This document shows positions 1 to 9,788 of a DNA stretch of 64,000 nt, piece after piece. The position numbers and the translations under genes were made by a program. Where the stretch lies: contig NC_056753.1 of the NCBI RefSeq assembly GCF_018687715.1, positions 27,777,445 to 27,841,444 on the forward strand, written 5' to 3'. This DNA is from Carya illinoinensis (Eukaryota > Streptophyta > Magnoliopsida > Fagales > Juglandaceae). Under the pieces are notes generated by a model that saw only the letters and a list, made by a program, of their open reading frames with translations, was not told where the DNA came from and searched no databases. The first letter of the stretch is position 1. Each line of letters starts with the position of its first letter.

Positions 1-220
1 TATTTAAAAAAAATAAAAAATATATATAAAATATAAATAAAAATAATACTTTTTTAATGATTAATTTTTGTTTTAAAAATAATTATACAATACTTACGTG
101 TTTAACTGTTATACTTAACATTACTTTTATTTATTATTACACGCAGCACATATTTATTGATAATGATGTGACTTAAAAGACATGGGGGAGGAAATATCTC
201 TGCGATGGATAATTAGGATA

Positions 221-425
221 GGTTTGGACGGTGAAATAAAAATTTTAATTTTAGATAAAAATTAAAAGTTGAATAAAATATTAATTTTTAATATTATTAT
301 TATTTTAAAATTTAAAAACGTTAAATTAAGATTTGAAAAAATTAAATTATTTATGATATTTTATATAAAAATTTAAAAAAATTATAATTATGAGATGAGA
401 TGAAAATTTTATATTTTATTTTAAT
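221..425 (-). mobile_element. MITE-like dispersed repeat, family 1 copy
   Basis: This AT-rich block starts near a TTTGGA motif and ends with GAGATGAGATGA. The same order of motifs recurs, in either orientation, at about 9641, 35190, 44081, 52081 and 54466. It has no coding capacity. Between the tips it holds oligo-A/T stretches and an AATATTATTATTATTTT core. The class is inferred from repetition and tip symmetry only. Confidence 0.55.
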
Positions 426-1620
426 TGTTAAACTTAACTAATTAACTGAAAAGAAGAGAAAGATTTCCTTTAGATCCCCTTCCCCTTCAAATACTGACAT
501 TGATTGATACACCAATAATCTAGGCATGCATAGATTATGGATATTCATCGTTTAATATTCCAAGAAGAGTTGTTTTACTTGTACTATTCGTTTTATATAT
601 AAGATTTATTATTTCATATTTTTTAATTTTAAATTTCATAATTTTTAACTTATTATAAAATAATAAATATTTTGTAAATTTTGCAATTAACATTTTTTAA
701 TATATATATATATATATATAAGATCTTTATCCATTAATACCAAATGTATCAAATACTTCCATATATGCTAATTTAAAGCATCGATAAATACCGACAAGAG
801 TTGTAAAAAATAATAAAGGGAAATAGTTCTTTTATGGACAATAGCCATGCGTAACCATGGTGCAATTGACAATGCCACGTCAATTGATTTAATTAAAAAA
901 AAGAAAAATATAAATATAATAAAAGAACAGAAATACATATATACATAGCTTCTTCGTCTTCGTAGGCGGATTCTCCCTTCATTTTTTATGGGTGTCGTGG
1001 GTGGAGTTTCTCGTACATAACCAAGTTACATTCTCTTCGTGGGTTCTCTTCAATTTGTTCACCATGAATGCTCTTTGTGGGTTGAAGCTTCCCTACTTCT
1101 TTGTGGATTTTGAAGCTGATCAACGACTAAGCAATGGACTTTTTTGAAGCACAAAATGGAAAGGGTAGAGACAGGTCAATTGAAATCTAATGGTGTGATG
1201 CTTTAAAAGGAAAACTGAGTGGGCGAGTTGACTCAACGAGTCACTAACAACATGGATCTACACCAACCTTGTTTACAAAATTACAAGGGAAGAGAATATC
1301 ATAATGTTGGAGAGATAGGGAAGTAAAGACTTTGGCAAATATATTGAAAATGGAAGCTAAATGGGTAGAAGACAAGTGAGTGAGCAAAATAAACCTAAAT
1401 TCAGGATCAACCATAAAGTACAAAGAGAGATAGAGAAAAATATAGAGAAATGGGTGTCCCAAGCGAGCCAGACAGTTGAGAGATGTATATAACAAGAGCA
1501 AAACCTATTTTAAGGAGTCCCAAAAAAAAATAGAACTACCTAAGAAACCTAGAAGGCTAACCAACAAAATCCATAAAGAACTTCCCATTGGGTAAATTTC
1601 AAGACACGAACATAGGAAAT
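426..1620. other. Intergenic, no gene supported
   Basis: The stretch is AT-rich with a short TA run near 701-720. Around 940-1250 the base composition rises and the DNA reads somewhat like transcribed sequence, but only short frames without recognisable motifs are open. I see nothing I can name. Confidence 0.5.
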
Positions 1621-1622
1621 AT

Positions 1623-1626
<4 letters not shown>

Positions 1627-1688
<62 letters not shown>
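1627..1688. repeat. (GA)n microsatellite
   Basis: About 31 uninterrupted GA dinucleotides. Apparent serine/leucine-rich reading frames across it on the minus strand are translations of the simple repeat. Confidence 0.97.
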
Positions 1689-1691
<3 letters not shown>

Positions 1692-2164
1692 CTGTAGTTG
1701 TTGGTGGATGGGGAGAGGGAAATAAGGGAAGTTTCCCATAAAAGAGTTTGCATTCGGAACAAATCGCACAATTAGGCTTACCATTACAAGAACATGAATA
1801 GGTTGTCTCAAAAACACTTTTATTGGAAGCAATTTTGGCCTGCCATAGTTTTTTGTGCATTCTTTTTTGAATTTTGACATGACGTGGAGATCAAACCTTG
1901 GAGAGAAGGGGGAGCACGAAGGGGAGAAGATAAGCCTTGCAGAGAATATGGGGAAAAATAAAAACACATCATTTGTTATTTTGAATGAAACCAATCGTTT
2001 CATTTGTTCCTCGTAGACAACGACTATGCCTTGATTACCTCCATCCGACTATAAAGAGAGTTTTTCATATATAATATATGAGTAATGCTATACTGATATA
2101 TCACAGTCTTATTTCACTTTTATCTCATTATATAATATATGACACATTAATCATCATTAGATAG
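1689..2164. other. Intergenic DNA left of the copia LTR
   Basis: No gene is visible. At about 2080-2164 there is a piece resembling one half of the palindromic MITE seen at 8446-8603 (TATATCACA... and ATGACACATTAATCATCATTA-type motifs). It is abutted by the start of the copia LTR at 2165, so the retroelement probably landed in or beside a MITE copy. Confidence 0.35.
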
Positions 2165-3563
2165 TGTTGCCCAGAAGACTAACATAAGAGGGAAGTGAAT
2201 TGAGTTATATTAAAAAAATAACAATTATAAATCAAATATACAATATAAAATATAAACAAAATACGAAATAATAATAAATATAAAGAGTAAGGGTAAGAGA
2301 GAAGCAAACTCAGTATGTTAACGAGGTTCGGCTCAACTGCCTACGTCCTCTCCTCAAGCTACCCCTTGAGGATTCCCAAATTTACTATTCAACCTCCCTC
2401 AGGTAGAGATAGAAACCTATTACACCTTTAAACAACACCGCTACAAAGGATCCGTGTAAAACACTATCTACACTTACAATCACCTTACACGTGGTGATTC
2501 AACTATTGCCTGTGTAGAACACTTTCTGCACCCACAAGAGTTATACATACCATTTTACTGATACAAGATCTGATAGTGGGTAGGTTATCAGAAAACACTC
2601 CTCAATGAGTAAAATAAAAACAATACAGCGCAAACTATATCTCTCAAAATGAACAAGAATTAAGGCTCAATACTTAGAGAAGAGAGAATGAAAACTTTGA
2701 ATGAATGTTGTATGCTCTTAGTGTTGTAAATGTGAAGCTCTCAAATTATCTATTTATAGGCATATGAGATTTCATATTCAAATTTAAAAAGATTCACATG
2801 TCAAAGACAACATCATTCACTTTTTCAAAAAATTCAAATAAAATATTCTTCTTTTTCAATTGTTAAAGACAATATCATTCATTTTTCAAAAATTTCAAAC
2901 CTAATCTTTTACTTTTGGCATATGACAAAAGGAGCACACTTTTCTTTTCAAATATTTCAAACCTAATCTTTTACTTTTTGCATATGACAAAAGGAGCACA
3001 CTTTACTTTTCAAATTTTTCAAACCTAATCTTTTTACTTTTTGCATATGACAAAAAGAACACACTTTACTTTTCAAATATTTCAAACAAAAACATCTACC
3101 TTTTGCATAAGTAAAAAAAAGTATCAATCACTTTTGAAAATATTCAAATAAAACATGCATATGTGAAAGATGACAATGAATCATCTTTAATATTTTCAAA
3201 CTTCAAACATATAATCAAGGCATGCACATGTAAAAGATGACAATCAATCATCTTTCAAAATTTTCAAGTTTAATTTTCAAAATATTCATGTACATGTGGA
3301 AAATGTATTTTAATGCTTTATGATAAAATATTAATTTTGAGTCTTAATCCTAATTTCGAATTTTTAAGAGATTTACAACATTACTCTATGACTTTAATAT
3401 GAATTTGTTCCCTTCTTGCTCATGCTTGTTTCCTTGATGTGCTTGACTTCATTGTGTAGACAACTTGAACTTGAGACTTCTTTATTCTTTGAATTCATTT
3501 GTTATCATCAAAGTCCATGTGTAGATATATAATTACACAAAACTTGAAACTTTAGATTCAACA
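2165..3563 (-). repeat. 3' LTR of the SIRE-like copia element
   Basis: On the plus strand it begins TGTTG and ends CAACA, a perfect 5-bp inverted terminal pair. It is directly preceded, in element orientation, by a purine run of A and G (3564-3580) that serves as the polypurine tract. The length, about 1.4 kb, suits SIRE-type LTRs. The interior contains short direct repeats of a CATATGACAAAAGGAGCACAC-type unit around 2920-3070. No second LTR is present in the window, so divergence cannot be scored. Confidence 0.75.
2917..3075. repeat. ~65-bp tandem repeat inside the LTR
   Basis: Three successive units share the core CATATGACAAAAGGAGCACA followed by CTTTTCAAAT-type sequence and TTTCAAACCTAATC. 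They are spaced roughly 60-65 bp apart and differ by a few bases. Confidence 0.75.
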
Positions 3564-3962
3564 ATCTCCCCTTTTTTTATGATGACAAATACTTAATAGA
3601 ACCTGAAACCTGTATTAATATTTAAGCTCCCCTTGAGAATGTGCGTTAGTTTTTCAAGCAAAAGTATAAATATAATTCCAAACATATATAACAAGTTTAG
3701 CAATTCAAACAATATTAATGTTCTAGTCTAACACTTCTCACCATTTTGGCATCATTAAAAAGGATCCGCAGCAAGTAAATGGACGAAAGAAAACAGTGTG
3801 TTGGTAGAAACTGTATATAGTTGAAAAAATGGATTCGTCCGTGACCCGACAAGTGTGGCTAGAGATTTGAAAAAATCGCCTGATGTTGTTGACAAACGAG
3901 ATTGAAGGCTCCGAATTTCTAACCAAAAAATGTCATTGGTGCCATGTTGTCTAGATCATGGT

Positions 3963-4410
3963 GAAAATGTCGTCTAGATCCATCCATGAATTATTCTCTA
4001 GATCCATCCATGAATTATTCTGCACCTCAACCTCCTGTCCTTTCTGCAGCTGCCATTGGTGCCATGTTGCAGCAAAAAAATAATAATTTGGCTAATAAAT
4101 CAGATTCCGATGCTATATATGACTTGGTGAGTCTTGGGACTCGCTACTCTTCTTCTATTGTTGCTTTTTCCCAGCAGTTATAAGTCAGAAATCATGAAAT
4201 TGAAAAGCTCAAAGAACAAATTATTGTACTTCAACGAATTGCTCAAGAGTCTCACACAAGGGAATGAATCATTCGGTAGAAGAATAAACAGTTGAAATCT
4301 TTATTACATTCTTCATTCTGCTTGCCGGTTCCCATGGATAAGAATGATATGATATTGTATGAAGAGAATGAGCGTCTCAAACATGTGGCTAAGAATCTCA
4401 AATTTATGTA
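3963..4410 (+). pseudogene. Broken copy of a small coiled-coil protein gene, antisense inside the copia element
   Basis: The plus strand encodes a protein colinear with the intact 142-residue product at 41586-42014. Shared blocks include YSAP, the sequence LVSLGTRYSS at 4124-4153, LKSLL near 4300 and the ending LKF before a stop. Stops interrupt it after the QQL residues at about 4181 and twice more near 4265-4285. The 5' part carries a 24-bp tandem duplication (TCTAGATCCATCCATG... twice, 3974-4015). It lies opposite to the retroelement's own genes, between RNase H and the polypurine tract. Antisense extra reading frames are known in plant LTR elements. Whether this one was acquired by the element or inserted later cannot be decided from one copy. 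Confidence 0.8.
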
Positions 4411-4459
4411 AAAATATTTAAAAAATCTATCTTTATTTTTATTGATTATGGTCTATCTT

Positions 4460-4984
4460 TTAAGAGATATTTAAAACATGTATCATACCTATTTCTCTTA
4501 TGATCATACATAATTTATCTATTGGTAAAGGTTTTGTGAAAATATCTGCTAACTGATCGTGTGTGTTTGTGAACTCTAGTACTATATCGCCTTTCTACAC
4601 ATGATCTCAAAGAAAATGATATCTTATTTCAATATGCTTAGTTCTAGAATATTGTATTGGGTTATTTGAAAGATTTATAGCACTTGTATTATCATATTTG
4701 ATTGGAATGTGATTATACATGAGTTTAAAATCTTCAAGTTCTTGCTTCATGTAGAGAACTTGAGCACAACAACTACCCGCAGCAACATATTCTGCCTCAG
4801 CAATAGATAGTGCAACATAATTTTATGTTTTACTAACTAGAAAACTAGTGCATGACCTAAGAAATGGCATGCTCCACTAGTGCTTTTTCGGTCTATTTTA
4901 CAACCAGCATAATCAGCATCTGTGTAGCTCATTAGATCGAAAGATGTGTACTTAAGGTACCATAACTCTAGATTAATTGTACCA
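4460..4984 (-). pseudogene. Copia RNase H domain
   Basis: Reading on from the reverse transcriptase frame, the minus strand gives recognisable RNase H sequence: a YTDADYAG block near 4900-4930, CKIDRKSTSG just after it, an AEAEY segment near 4790, and the terminal KPLP block near 4530 before a stop at 4460-4462. At least two in-frame stops interrupt it, one separating it from the RT near 4985 and one in the middle. It would remove RNA from RNA:DNA hybrids during reverse transcription in an intact relative. Here it is inactive. Confidence 0.8.
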
Positions 4985-5830
4985 CTAAGATATCTGCTTA
5001 ACTACAATTAAATGTGATTCTTTTGGAGATGATTGAAAGCGTGCACACAAGTACACACTAAACATAAAATCTGGTTTACTAGCTGTCAAATATAATAAGC
5101 TACCAATCATATCTCGATATACCTTCGAGTCAACTGGTTTACCAGTTTCATCTTTATCAAGTTTAGTTAATGGACTTATTGGTGTTCCAATTTCCTTAGC
5201 ACCTTTCATCCCAAACTTCTTCAGTAATTCCTTAATATATTTTGATTGATTGATGAATGTCCCACTTTTTGCTTGCTTAATTTGCAATCCGAGAAAGAAT
5301 GTAAGTTCTCCCATCATGCTCATTTCAAATTCTTCCTGCATAGTTTTAGCAAAAACTTGGCACATATTTTCATTAGTAGCACCGAATATTATATCATCAA
5401 CATAAATCTGAATCAAAAGAATATCATCATTTTCATATTTAATGAAAAGAGTTGTATCGATTTTTCCTCTTGAAAAATATTTTTCAATCAAGAAACCACT
5501 GAGTCTCTCGTACCAAACTCTAGGAGCTTGTTTGAATCCATATACTACTTTTGTGAGTTTGAAAACATAATTTAGGGAAATATGGTTTTCAAAACCTGGA
5601 GGTTGCTCAACATATATTTCTTCATTTATAAAACCATTTAAGAAAGCACTTTTAACATCCATTTGAAAAATTTTGAAATCTTTATAACAAGCATATGCAA
5701 GTGGCATTCAAATAGCTTCTAATCTTGCGACTGGTGCATATGTCCCATCATAATCGATTCTTTCTTCTTGATTAAAATATTGGGCTACAAGTCGAGCCTT
5801 ATTTCTAGTAATGACTCCGGCTCAACTTTC
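4985..5830 (-). pseudogene. Copia reverse transcriptase
   Basis: The open 240-residue part (5707-4985) contains the standard copia RT landmarks in order: FQMDVKSAFLNG (first catalytic Asp), VYGFKQAPR, the active-site YVDDI with the FGATNE extension typical of SIRE, FFLGLQI, and the SLLYLTASKPD block. Upstream homologous sequence continues to about 5830 in another frame, so the N-terminal RT region is frameshifted. The catalytic aspartates are kept in the surviving part. No complete polyprotein can be made. Confidence 0.92.
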
Positions 5831-6048
5831 TTGTTTCTTAAAACCCATTTTGTTTCAATAATAGTATGATTTTTGGGTTTATGAACAAGTGTCCAAATAT
5901 CATTTCTTTCAAATTGATTCAACGCTTCTTGCATAGCTAGAATCGAATATTCATCAAAAAGTGCGTCATCAATATTTTTGGGTTCAATCTGAGATAGAAA
6001 AGCAGTATGATTGCAAATATTTCTAAGAGATAATCGAGTGTTTACACC

Positions 6049-7083
6049 TCATGAAGGTTCTCTCAAAATTTGTTCCACTGGATGATCTTTCACACATTTC
6101 CACTGTTTGGTTGCATCTTGTATTAAATTTTGATGATATTTCCTGATGGTTCCATGTTGAACTTCTTTTATTGTGTTCTCTTTGTTGAGATTGAGACTTT
6201 CCGTGTTATTTATACATCCTGTTTCTTCATCAATAAATTTTTTGAAGAGTGGAGAATTAGATTCATCAAATACTACATGCATAGATTCTTGTACAATTAA
6301 AGTCTTTTTATTGAATACTCTATAAGCTTTACTATTAGTAGAATACCCGAAAAAAATACTTTCATCAGATTTTACATCAAACTTGCCTAAATTATCCCTG
6401 TCATTCAAAATAAAACATTTGCATCCAAATATATGAAAGTAACCAATATTAGACTTTTTCTCATTCCAAAGCTCATAGGAGATTTTATCTAATTTAGACT
6501 TTAGCATAACTCTATTTATAACATAACATGCAGTACTTACCGCTTCGGTACTAGACAAGTTGTTCTCATTGAGCATTGTTCTTGCCATCTCTTGAAGAGA
6601 TCTATTTTTCCTCTATATTACCCCATTTTGTTGAGGAGTTCGAGGAGCAGAAAAATTATGCACAAAATCATTTTCATCACAAAATGTTTTAATATTTTTA
6701 TTAACAAACTATTTTCCTCTATCACTTCGGATATTTGAAATAGTATAACTCTTTTCATTTTGAATTCTCTTGCATAACTTGGTAAAAACATTATGTGACT
6801 CATCTTTATGAGCAAGAAAGATGACCCAAGTATATCTAGAGAAATCATCAATAATAACAAATGCATAATATTTTCCTTCTAGACTTGCAACTCTATTTAG
6901 TCCAAAAAGATCCATGTGTATCAATTGCAATGGTCTAGTAGTGGAAATATGTTTCTTGGTTTTAAAAAAAAAAATTGTTTGTTTATCAAATTGGCATACA
7001 TTACAAATTTTGTCTTTAAAAAAATTTGTTTTTGGTAAACCTCTCACAAGATTATTTTTTGAAAGTTTGGAAATAAGTTCCAT
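6049..7083 (-). pseudogene. Copia integrase, frameshifted
   Basis: 7083-6709 carries the zinc-binding tail (ICNVCQFDKQ), then the core with IHMDLFG and VIIDDFSRYTWVIFL. 6588-6049 carries the later core and C-terminal part (ARTMLNENNL, FHIFGCKCFILN, GYSTNSKAYRVFN). The two halves lie in different frames, joined across about 6590-6710 where further integrase sequence can be read in a third frame. Parts of the DDE triad are visible, but the domain as a whole cannot be translated in one piece. Confidence 0.88.
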
Positions 7084-7107
7084 GTTGGCATGACCTAATC
7101 TTCTATG

Positions 7108-7530
7108 TCATAACCAACTAGTTTTATTTTGAACTGAAAAGCAAATACTATCTTGTGAGGTAATTTCTTCAAAATCGATTGTATAAATATTATTGCTTCT
7201 AAAAGCAATAAAACAAATATTACAATCATGATCATTCAAAATAATACACTTATTCATTTTGAAAGTAATTGTAAGTTTTTTATCACATAATTGACTTATA
7301 CTCAAAAGATTATGTTTTAGACCTTCAACAAATAGAACATCTTCAATTATGAGAGAAGATTCATTACCAATTTTACCTATTCCCACGATCTTCCTTTTTG
7401 AGTTGTCTCCAAATATCACGTGTCCTTTTTCTTTAGATCTAAGATCAAAAAACTTAGTCTTGTCTTTCGTTATGTGTCTTGAACATCCACTATCTAAAAA
7501 CCATTTGTTTTTACTTGTGGATGAATTCAT
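7108..7530 (-). pseudogene. Copia protease and gag-pre-integrase region
   Basis: The reading frame opens with KNKWFLDSGCSRHIT, the aspartic protease active-site neighbourhood with DSG. It continues through VIFGDNSK, and then the LKHNLLSISQLCDK block that precedes the integrase zinc finger in copia elements. The frame ends at a stop near 7108 just before the integrase zinc finger. It is one of the better preserved pieces of the element. Confidence 0.9.
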
Positions 7531-7588
7531 GCATACCTATAAAAACAATTAAAATGATTTTTCTTGGTACCCAAGATCTTTGGGTCCT

Positions 7589-8365
7589 TTATTTATTAGT
7601 ATTAGAAGAAATAAGATTTTTAAGTATCCATATGACCCTAATAGTTATTGTATGATTTCTTTTAATATGACAAGTATGATAATTATGACCATTTCTATTA
7701 CAGAAATTGCAAATAGCATATGACATATATGAAGAACTTGAATACTTATAATAATATCTTTTTTTTGACAAAATTATTTTTATGAAAAGAATTTTGAATA
7801 TTGGTCTTTGATGTAGAAGGATTATCAAAGAAATTTTTATAAGGTTTGTATTTTTGTTTTTGCATATATCCCAAATTTGCCTTGTCAAAAACACATCTTT
7901 AACTACCAAGAAGTTTTTCAAAATTTCTTTTTCCATTCGTAAAGTTTTCAACAATATTTTCTAAATCGGTTTTCTTCTTATTCAACTCAAGATTTTCATT
8001 TTTCAAAATGATACTTTTTTTTTCTTAAAATATCAATTTCGTTTGTTAAAGAAGAATTTTTCTTTTTCAAAGAAGTATACTTGATACCCAAATTTTCAAA
8101 TTCCTTATATACCTCTTCTAAAATATTTTACAATTCTTCATATGAAGGATCTTCAATATTATCAAGATTTGTTACCTCAATGTCATCTTTAGCCATAAGA
8201 CAAAGATTTGTTGATTCTCCATTACTTGCTTCAGTATCTAAACTACTTGAATCATCATCCCATGTAGTTTTCATTGTTTTCTTGCCCTTGTTTCGATCTT
8301 TCTTTTGCAGAGGACAATCTAGCTTGATATGATCAGGCTTATTGCATTTATAATAAATTAAAGTG
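7589..8365 (-). pseudogene. Copia gag C-terminal remnant with two zinc knuckles
   Basis: A CX2CX4HX4C zinc knuckle (CNFCNRNGHNYHTC) is readable around 7670-7735. A second knuckle-like segment near 8310-8365 reads KCNKPDHIKLDC, but its first cysteine position is tyrosine. Between them the sequence is lysine-, asparagine- and glutamate-rich and frameshifted. The N-terminal capsid portion is missing because homology ends near 8405. Confidence 0.7.
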
Positions 8366-8445
8366 TCATTTTTATCTAAATCTTTCTTGAAAAATTTTTT
8401 GAAAGATTTTCTCGGAATACCACACTATATATACATATATATAAT

Positions 8446-8603
8446 TCTATACATCACACTATAATCTCACTTTCATTATATTATGTAAGATGTGACATGT
8501 TTATTATCATTAAATAATCTTTTATTGAATAATTTTTTATCATTTAATGTCACATTTTACGTAATATAATAGAAATAAAATGATATTACAGTATATAAAG
8601 TTA
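8446..8603. mobile_element. Palindromic MITE, family 5
   Basis: The two halves are inverted copies around a centre near 8525. CATCACAC...TTCATTATATTATGTAA on the left matches the reverse of TTACGTAATATAATAGAAATAAAATGATATTACAG on the right. It has no open frame. It marks the truncated right end of the copia element. Confidence 0.6.
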
Positions 8604-9640
8604 TTCGTATTTGTGTATACACACGTATAATCAGATATATACAGCAAGAAAAAATCTAAAGCGCAAGCACTGCGCACGACTCAACGTGGCCAACTACTGT
8701 AGATTGATAAAGCGGCGTTTAACACGAGATGTGCTTTCAGCTTTGTTTTGAGCGGGAGAAAAAAATGGTCGGGAACTGGAATAAATTTAATGAAACGGTG
8801 GGCTTCATTGATATCCAAACACAGAAGGTACACTGAGATGAGAGAACCGCATTAAGAAACTACAAAAGATATTTACGATGCCTTAACCAGAAGCCGGTGA
8901 TCATGACCTTTCCATATCAAAAAATTGGTCTAAAGTTAATGGGAGTATTGTAGAATTCGAAAGGAGCAAGTCGGCAAGTGCAGGGGAGGAAGGGTGGTAC
9001 GCTAGTTTGGAGCAATTTAATAGGCTGTCCTCAACTGCGACGATTGCAATTAATGGAGAAAATTGGGGTAGAAGGAGTAGAAAAGGGATCAAAAACATTT
9101 TTTTAATTTTTTCTTCTTCCAAAGAAAAAAGGATTGAGAACCGACAATGGCGTTGTCACGGCTTGTCTCACACGTAGAAGAGATGGCGGCTAATATTAAA
9201 ATGGAATACGATGATGGAAGCTAGGGCAAGTGGCAACGGGTGTTGACAAGGCTTCATGGGCTTAAGAGGATGGGCTTGTGGCTTAAGTGAAGATGGGCCT
9301 GTAATGGAGCTTTACGATGTAATATTGAGCTGTACTAATTCTTGGGTAATTTCGGAGCCCATGGCCCGTAATTGTAGTAAAGTCTGACATGTATAAATAG
9401 AAAAAAGCCAGGGATCCTGCTTGGAGCTCTCTCTCCAATTTTTTTTTTTTTTTTTACTTAGTAATTAAGAAAGTATTGTTTAGTAATATTGTAATTTTTT
9501 TTAAAAATATTTGAAAGAATTAAAAAATGATATAAAAAAAAAAGACTAGCAGAATTGGGCAACGGGATCCCTAGCATTGCCCGTATAAATAAGCAACACT
9601 TACGTACAAAAAGAAAAATCAAGAATTACATTCAGCCTCA
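8604..9640. other. Intergenic, no gene supported
   Basis: The block is mixed in composition. A short hydrophobic minus-strand frame at 8901-9122 has no flanking exons or recognisable motif. The 9390-9600 part has two similar GGGATCC-containing ends around a poly-T tract, perhaps a further small element. Confidence 0.4.
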
Positions 9641-9725
9641 TTTAGATTTGGAAAACAGTTCATCACATCTCATCTCATAATTAAAATATTTTTAAATTTT
9701 TATACAAAATATAATAAACAATTCA
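9641..9725 (+). mobile_element. Partial MITE-like family 1 copy
   Basis: It contains TTTGGA, CATCTCATCTCAT and ACAAAATATAATAAACAATTCAA in the family order, but only the first third of a full copy is present. Confidence 0.5.
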
Positions 9726-9788
9726 ATGGAATTGAGGAGACAGTTACTCCCTGGCATGATTGTATATAGCACATCTCATATATGAATA

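Larger units (their letters stand above)
2165..8405 (-). mobile_element. Ty1/copia retrotransposon, SIRE-like, 5'-truncated and decayed
   Basis: Reading the minus strand from high to low coordinates gives gag zinc knuckles (about 8360-8310 and 7735-7670), protease (about 7500), integrase (7083-6049), reverse transcriptase (5830-4985), RNase H (4984-4460), a polypurine tract (3564-3580) and the 3' LTR (2165-3563). That is the copia order. The wording of the RT, around YVDDIIFGATNE and FFLGLQI, points to the SIRE/Maximus lineage. The N-terminal part of gag, the primer-binding site and the 5' LTR are absent: homology stops near 8405, where a MITE begins. Stops and frameshifts split the polyprotein, so the element is dead. 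Between RNase H and the polypurine tract there is about 0.9 kb that includes an antisense captured sequence (see 3963-4410). Confidence 0.9.

Noticed and set aside
1505..2003. Several minus-strand frames with long Ser-Leu runs
   Set aside because: They are created by the GA microsatellite and differ only by frame.
8901..9122. 73-residue hydrophobic frame that looks like a signal peptide
   Set aside because: No supporting motif, exon borders or repeat conservation; composition is compatible with chance.
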